Source of the DNA: Oscillospiraceae bacterium
GTDB lineage: Bacteria; Bacillota; Clostridia; Oscillospirales; CAG-272
DNA length: 55,990 nt
Assembly: GCA_015064355.1 (NCBI GenBank)
Contig: SVSJ01000014.1
Location: forward strand, 1-55,990
Direction of reading: 5' to 3'
This document shows positions 54,818-55,990 of this stretch, piece by piece. The position numbers were made by a program, and so were the translations under genes. Position 1 is the first letter of the stretch. Every line of letters starts with the position of its first letter. The notes below the pieces were generated by a model. It had not been told where the DNA came from, did not search any database, and saw only the letters and a list, made by a program, of their open reading frames with translations.

Positions 54818-55510
54818 TTAACCAAGCTTAGCGGTGTTAACCTTGATACCGGGGCCCATTGTAGCAGCGATTACGCAGCTCTTAATGTACTGACCCTTTG
54901 CAGCAGCAGGTCTTGCCTTGATAACTGCGCCAACGAGAGTAGCGAAGTTTTCGGAAAGCTTTTCGATACCGAAGGAAGCCTTACCGATGGGGCAGTGGAT
55001 GATGTTGGTCTTGTCGAGACGGTACTCGATCTTACCAGCCTTAGCTTCTGTAACAGCCTTAGCAACATCCATTGTAACAGTACCAGCCTTGGGGTTAGGC
55101 ATGAGACCCTTAGGACCGAGAACACGACCGAGACGACCGATAGTACCCATCATGTCGGGAGTAGCGATAACAACGTCGAAGTCGAACCAGTTTTCCTTCT
55201 GGATCTTTTCTACGAGGTCTGTGTCACCAACGTATTCAGCGCCGGCAGCCTTAGCAGCTTCTGCCTTGTCGCCCTTTGCGAATACGAGAACGCGAACCTT
55301 CTTACCTGTACCGTGAGGGAGAACTACTGCACCACGAACCTGCTGGTCAGCGTGACGGGAGTCAACGCCCAGACGAAGGTGAACTTCGATTGTTTCATCG
55401 AACTTAGCCTTGGATGTCTGGCAAACAAGGTTCATTGCTTCTGCAGTATCATAGAGTCTATTCTTTTCGAGCAGCTTTACGCTGTCAACATATTTCTTAC
55501 CCTTAAACAT
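54818..55510 (-). CDS. rplA: 50S ribosomal protein L1
   Basis: 230 residues, the usual length. It starts [17 protein letters not shown] and ends with the L1 signature [13 protein letters not shown]. Typical blocks are [55 protein letters not shown] and IGKASFG. It binds 23S rRNA and its own mRNA in many bacteria. RBS AAGGAGG. It is 14 bases after rplK, in the standard rplK-rplA order. A terminator at 54772-54802 ends the transcript. Confidence 0.98.
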   Translation of the reverse strand: MFKGKKYVDSVKLLEKNRLYDTAEAMNLVCQTSKAKFDETIEVHLRLGVDSRHADQQVRGAVVLPHGTGKKVRVLVFAKGDKAEAAKAAGAEYVGDTDLVEKIQKENWFDFDVVIATPDMMGTIGRLGRVLGPKGLMPNPKAGTVTMDVAKAVTEAKAGKIEYRLDKTNIIHCPIGKASFGIEKLSENFATLVGAVIKARPAAAKGQYIKSCVIAATMGPGIKVNTAKLG

Positions 55511-55524
55511 ATTTCCAGCCCTCC

Positions 55525-55950
55525 TTATTCTTCAACGGTAACGCCCATAGAACGAGCTGTACCGGCGATCATGCTCATAGCTGCTTCGATGGAGCCTGCG
55601 TTGAGGTCCTTCATCTTTGTTTCAGCGATCTGGCGAACCTGATCCTTAGTGATCTTAGCAACCTTTGTCTTGTTAGGTGTGGGGGAAGCTGTTTCGATAC
55701 CGCAAGCCTTCTTGATTAGAACGGGTGCGGGAGGAGTCTTTGTGATGAATGTGAAAGAACGGTCAGCATAAACTGTGATAACAACGGGGATAATGAGACC
55801 GATGTCGTTCTTTGTTCTTTCGTTGAATTCCTTTGTGAAGTTAGGGATTGCAACACCGTAAGCACCAAGCGCAGGACCTACAGGCGGCTGGGGTGTAGCC
55901 TTACCGGCAGGAAGCTGAAGCTTGATATAGCCAATAATTTTCTTTGCCAT
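55525..55950 (-). CDS. rplK: 50S ribosomal protein L11
   Basis: 141 residues, the usual length. Signature blocks are [29 protein letters not shown] at the N terminus, [37 protein letters not shown] and [14 protein letters not shown] at the C terminus. RBS TTTGGAGG lies in the 40 bases before the window's end. It is normally preceded by secE-nusG, outside this window. Confidence 0.98.
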   Translation of the reverse strand: MAKKIIGYIKLQLPAGKATPQPPVGPALGAYGVAIPNFTKEFNERTKNDIGLIIPVVITVYADRSFTFITKTPPAPVLIKKACGIETASPTPNKTKVAKITKDQVRQIAETKMKDLNAGSIEAAMSMIAGTARSMGVTVEE

Positions 55951-55990
55951 AGCAAATATACCTCCAAATGTGGTTTCTGACGGGAAACAT

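Overview
The window looks like a chromosomal segment of an anaerobic gut-type Clostridia (Oscillospiraceae/Ruminococcaceae-like), probably uncultured. This is inferred from strong GGAGG ribosome binding sites, canonical sigma-A promoters (TTGACA-17-TATAAT), cohesin/dockerin and SLH surface proteins, a two-gene (split) transketolase and the general gene repertoire. No phage, plasmid or CRISPR module is visible.

Region 1 (1-19,955, +) is the most remarkable part: a three-gene surface-protein operon. The first gene is open from base 1, so its start lies outside the window. It encodes more than 5,180 residues of cysteine-containing repeats, with embedded InlB-like, beta-helix, SGNH-hydrolase and BspA-type LRR segments and a C-terminal type I dockerin. 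The second encodes a small secreted protein with a cohesin-like domain and a dockerin. The third encodes a secreted protein with a cohesin-like domain, the same cysteine repeats and C-terminal wall-binding-type aromatic repeats. The order suggests a minimal cohesin-dockerin display system: wall anchor, adaptor, giant cargo. This is the best candidate for an undescribed system here.

Region 2 (20,000-25,360, +) holds an oligosaccharide flippase, a membrane-anchored extracellular tyrosine/lipid phosphatase with a His-rich tail, a cytoplasmic GH3 glycosidase and a helical-bundle protein. Region 3 (25,400-32,720, -) is a branched-chain amino acid operon ilvB-ilvN-ilvC-ilvD, followed by a DUF815 AAA ATPase and a TIM-barrel-like protein. 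Transcription starts at a perfect promoter about 180 bases before ilvB.

Region 4 (32,800-39,440) has a heparinase II/III-like protein, a divergent pair (sugar phosphate isomerase/epimerase and nucleoside hydrolase), two tandem paralogues of unknown function, and two copies of a roughly 225-bp element. Each copy starts with a duplicate of the 3' end of the adjacent tRNA-Ser(GCU).

Region 5 (39,480-46,050, +) has the split transketolase, an XRE regulator with four nearly identical 84-bp repeats, a histidine phosphatase, a CopA-type copper ATPase and a small HMA metallochaperone. Region 6 (46,050-55,990) has a glycerol-1-phosphate dehydrogenase family protein, an SLH-domain protein, pfkA, a zinc-ribbon protein, a methyltransferase, a G5/3D-type wall protein, a beta-lactamase-family protein, a 56-residue membrane protein, and at the right edge the ribosomal genes rplK-rplA on the minus strand.
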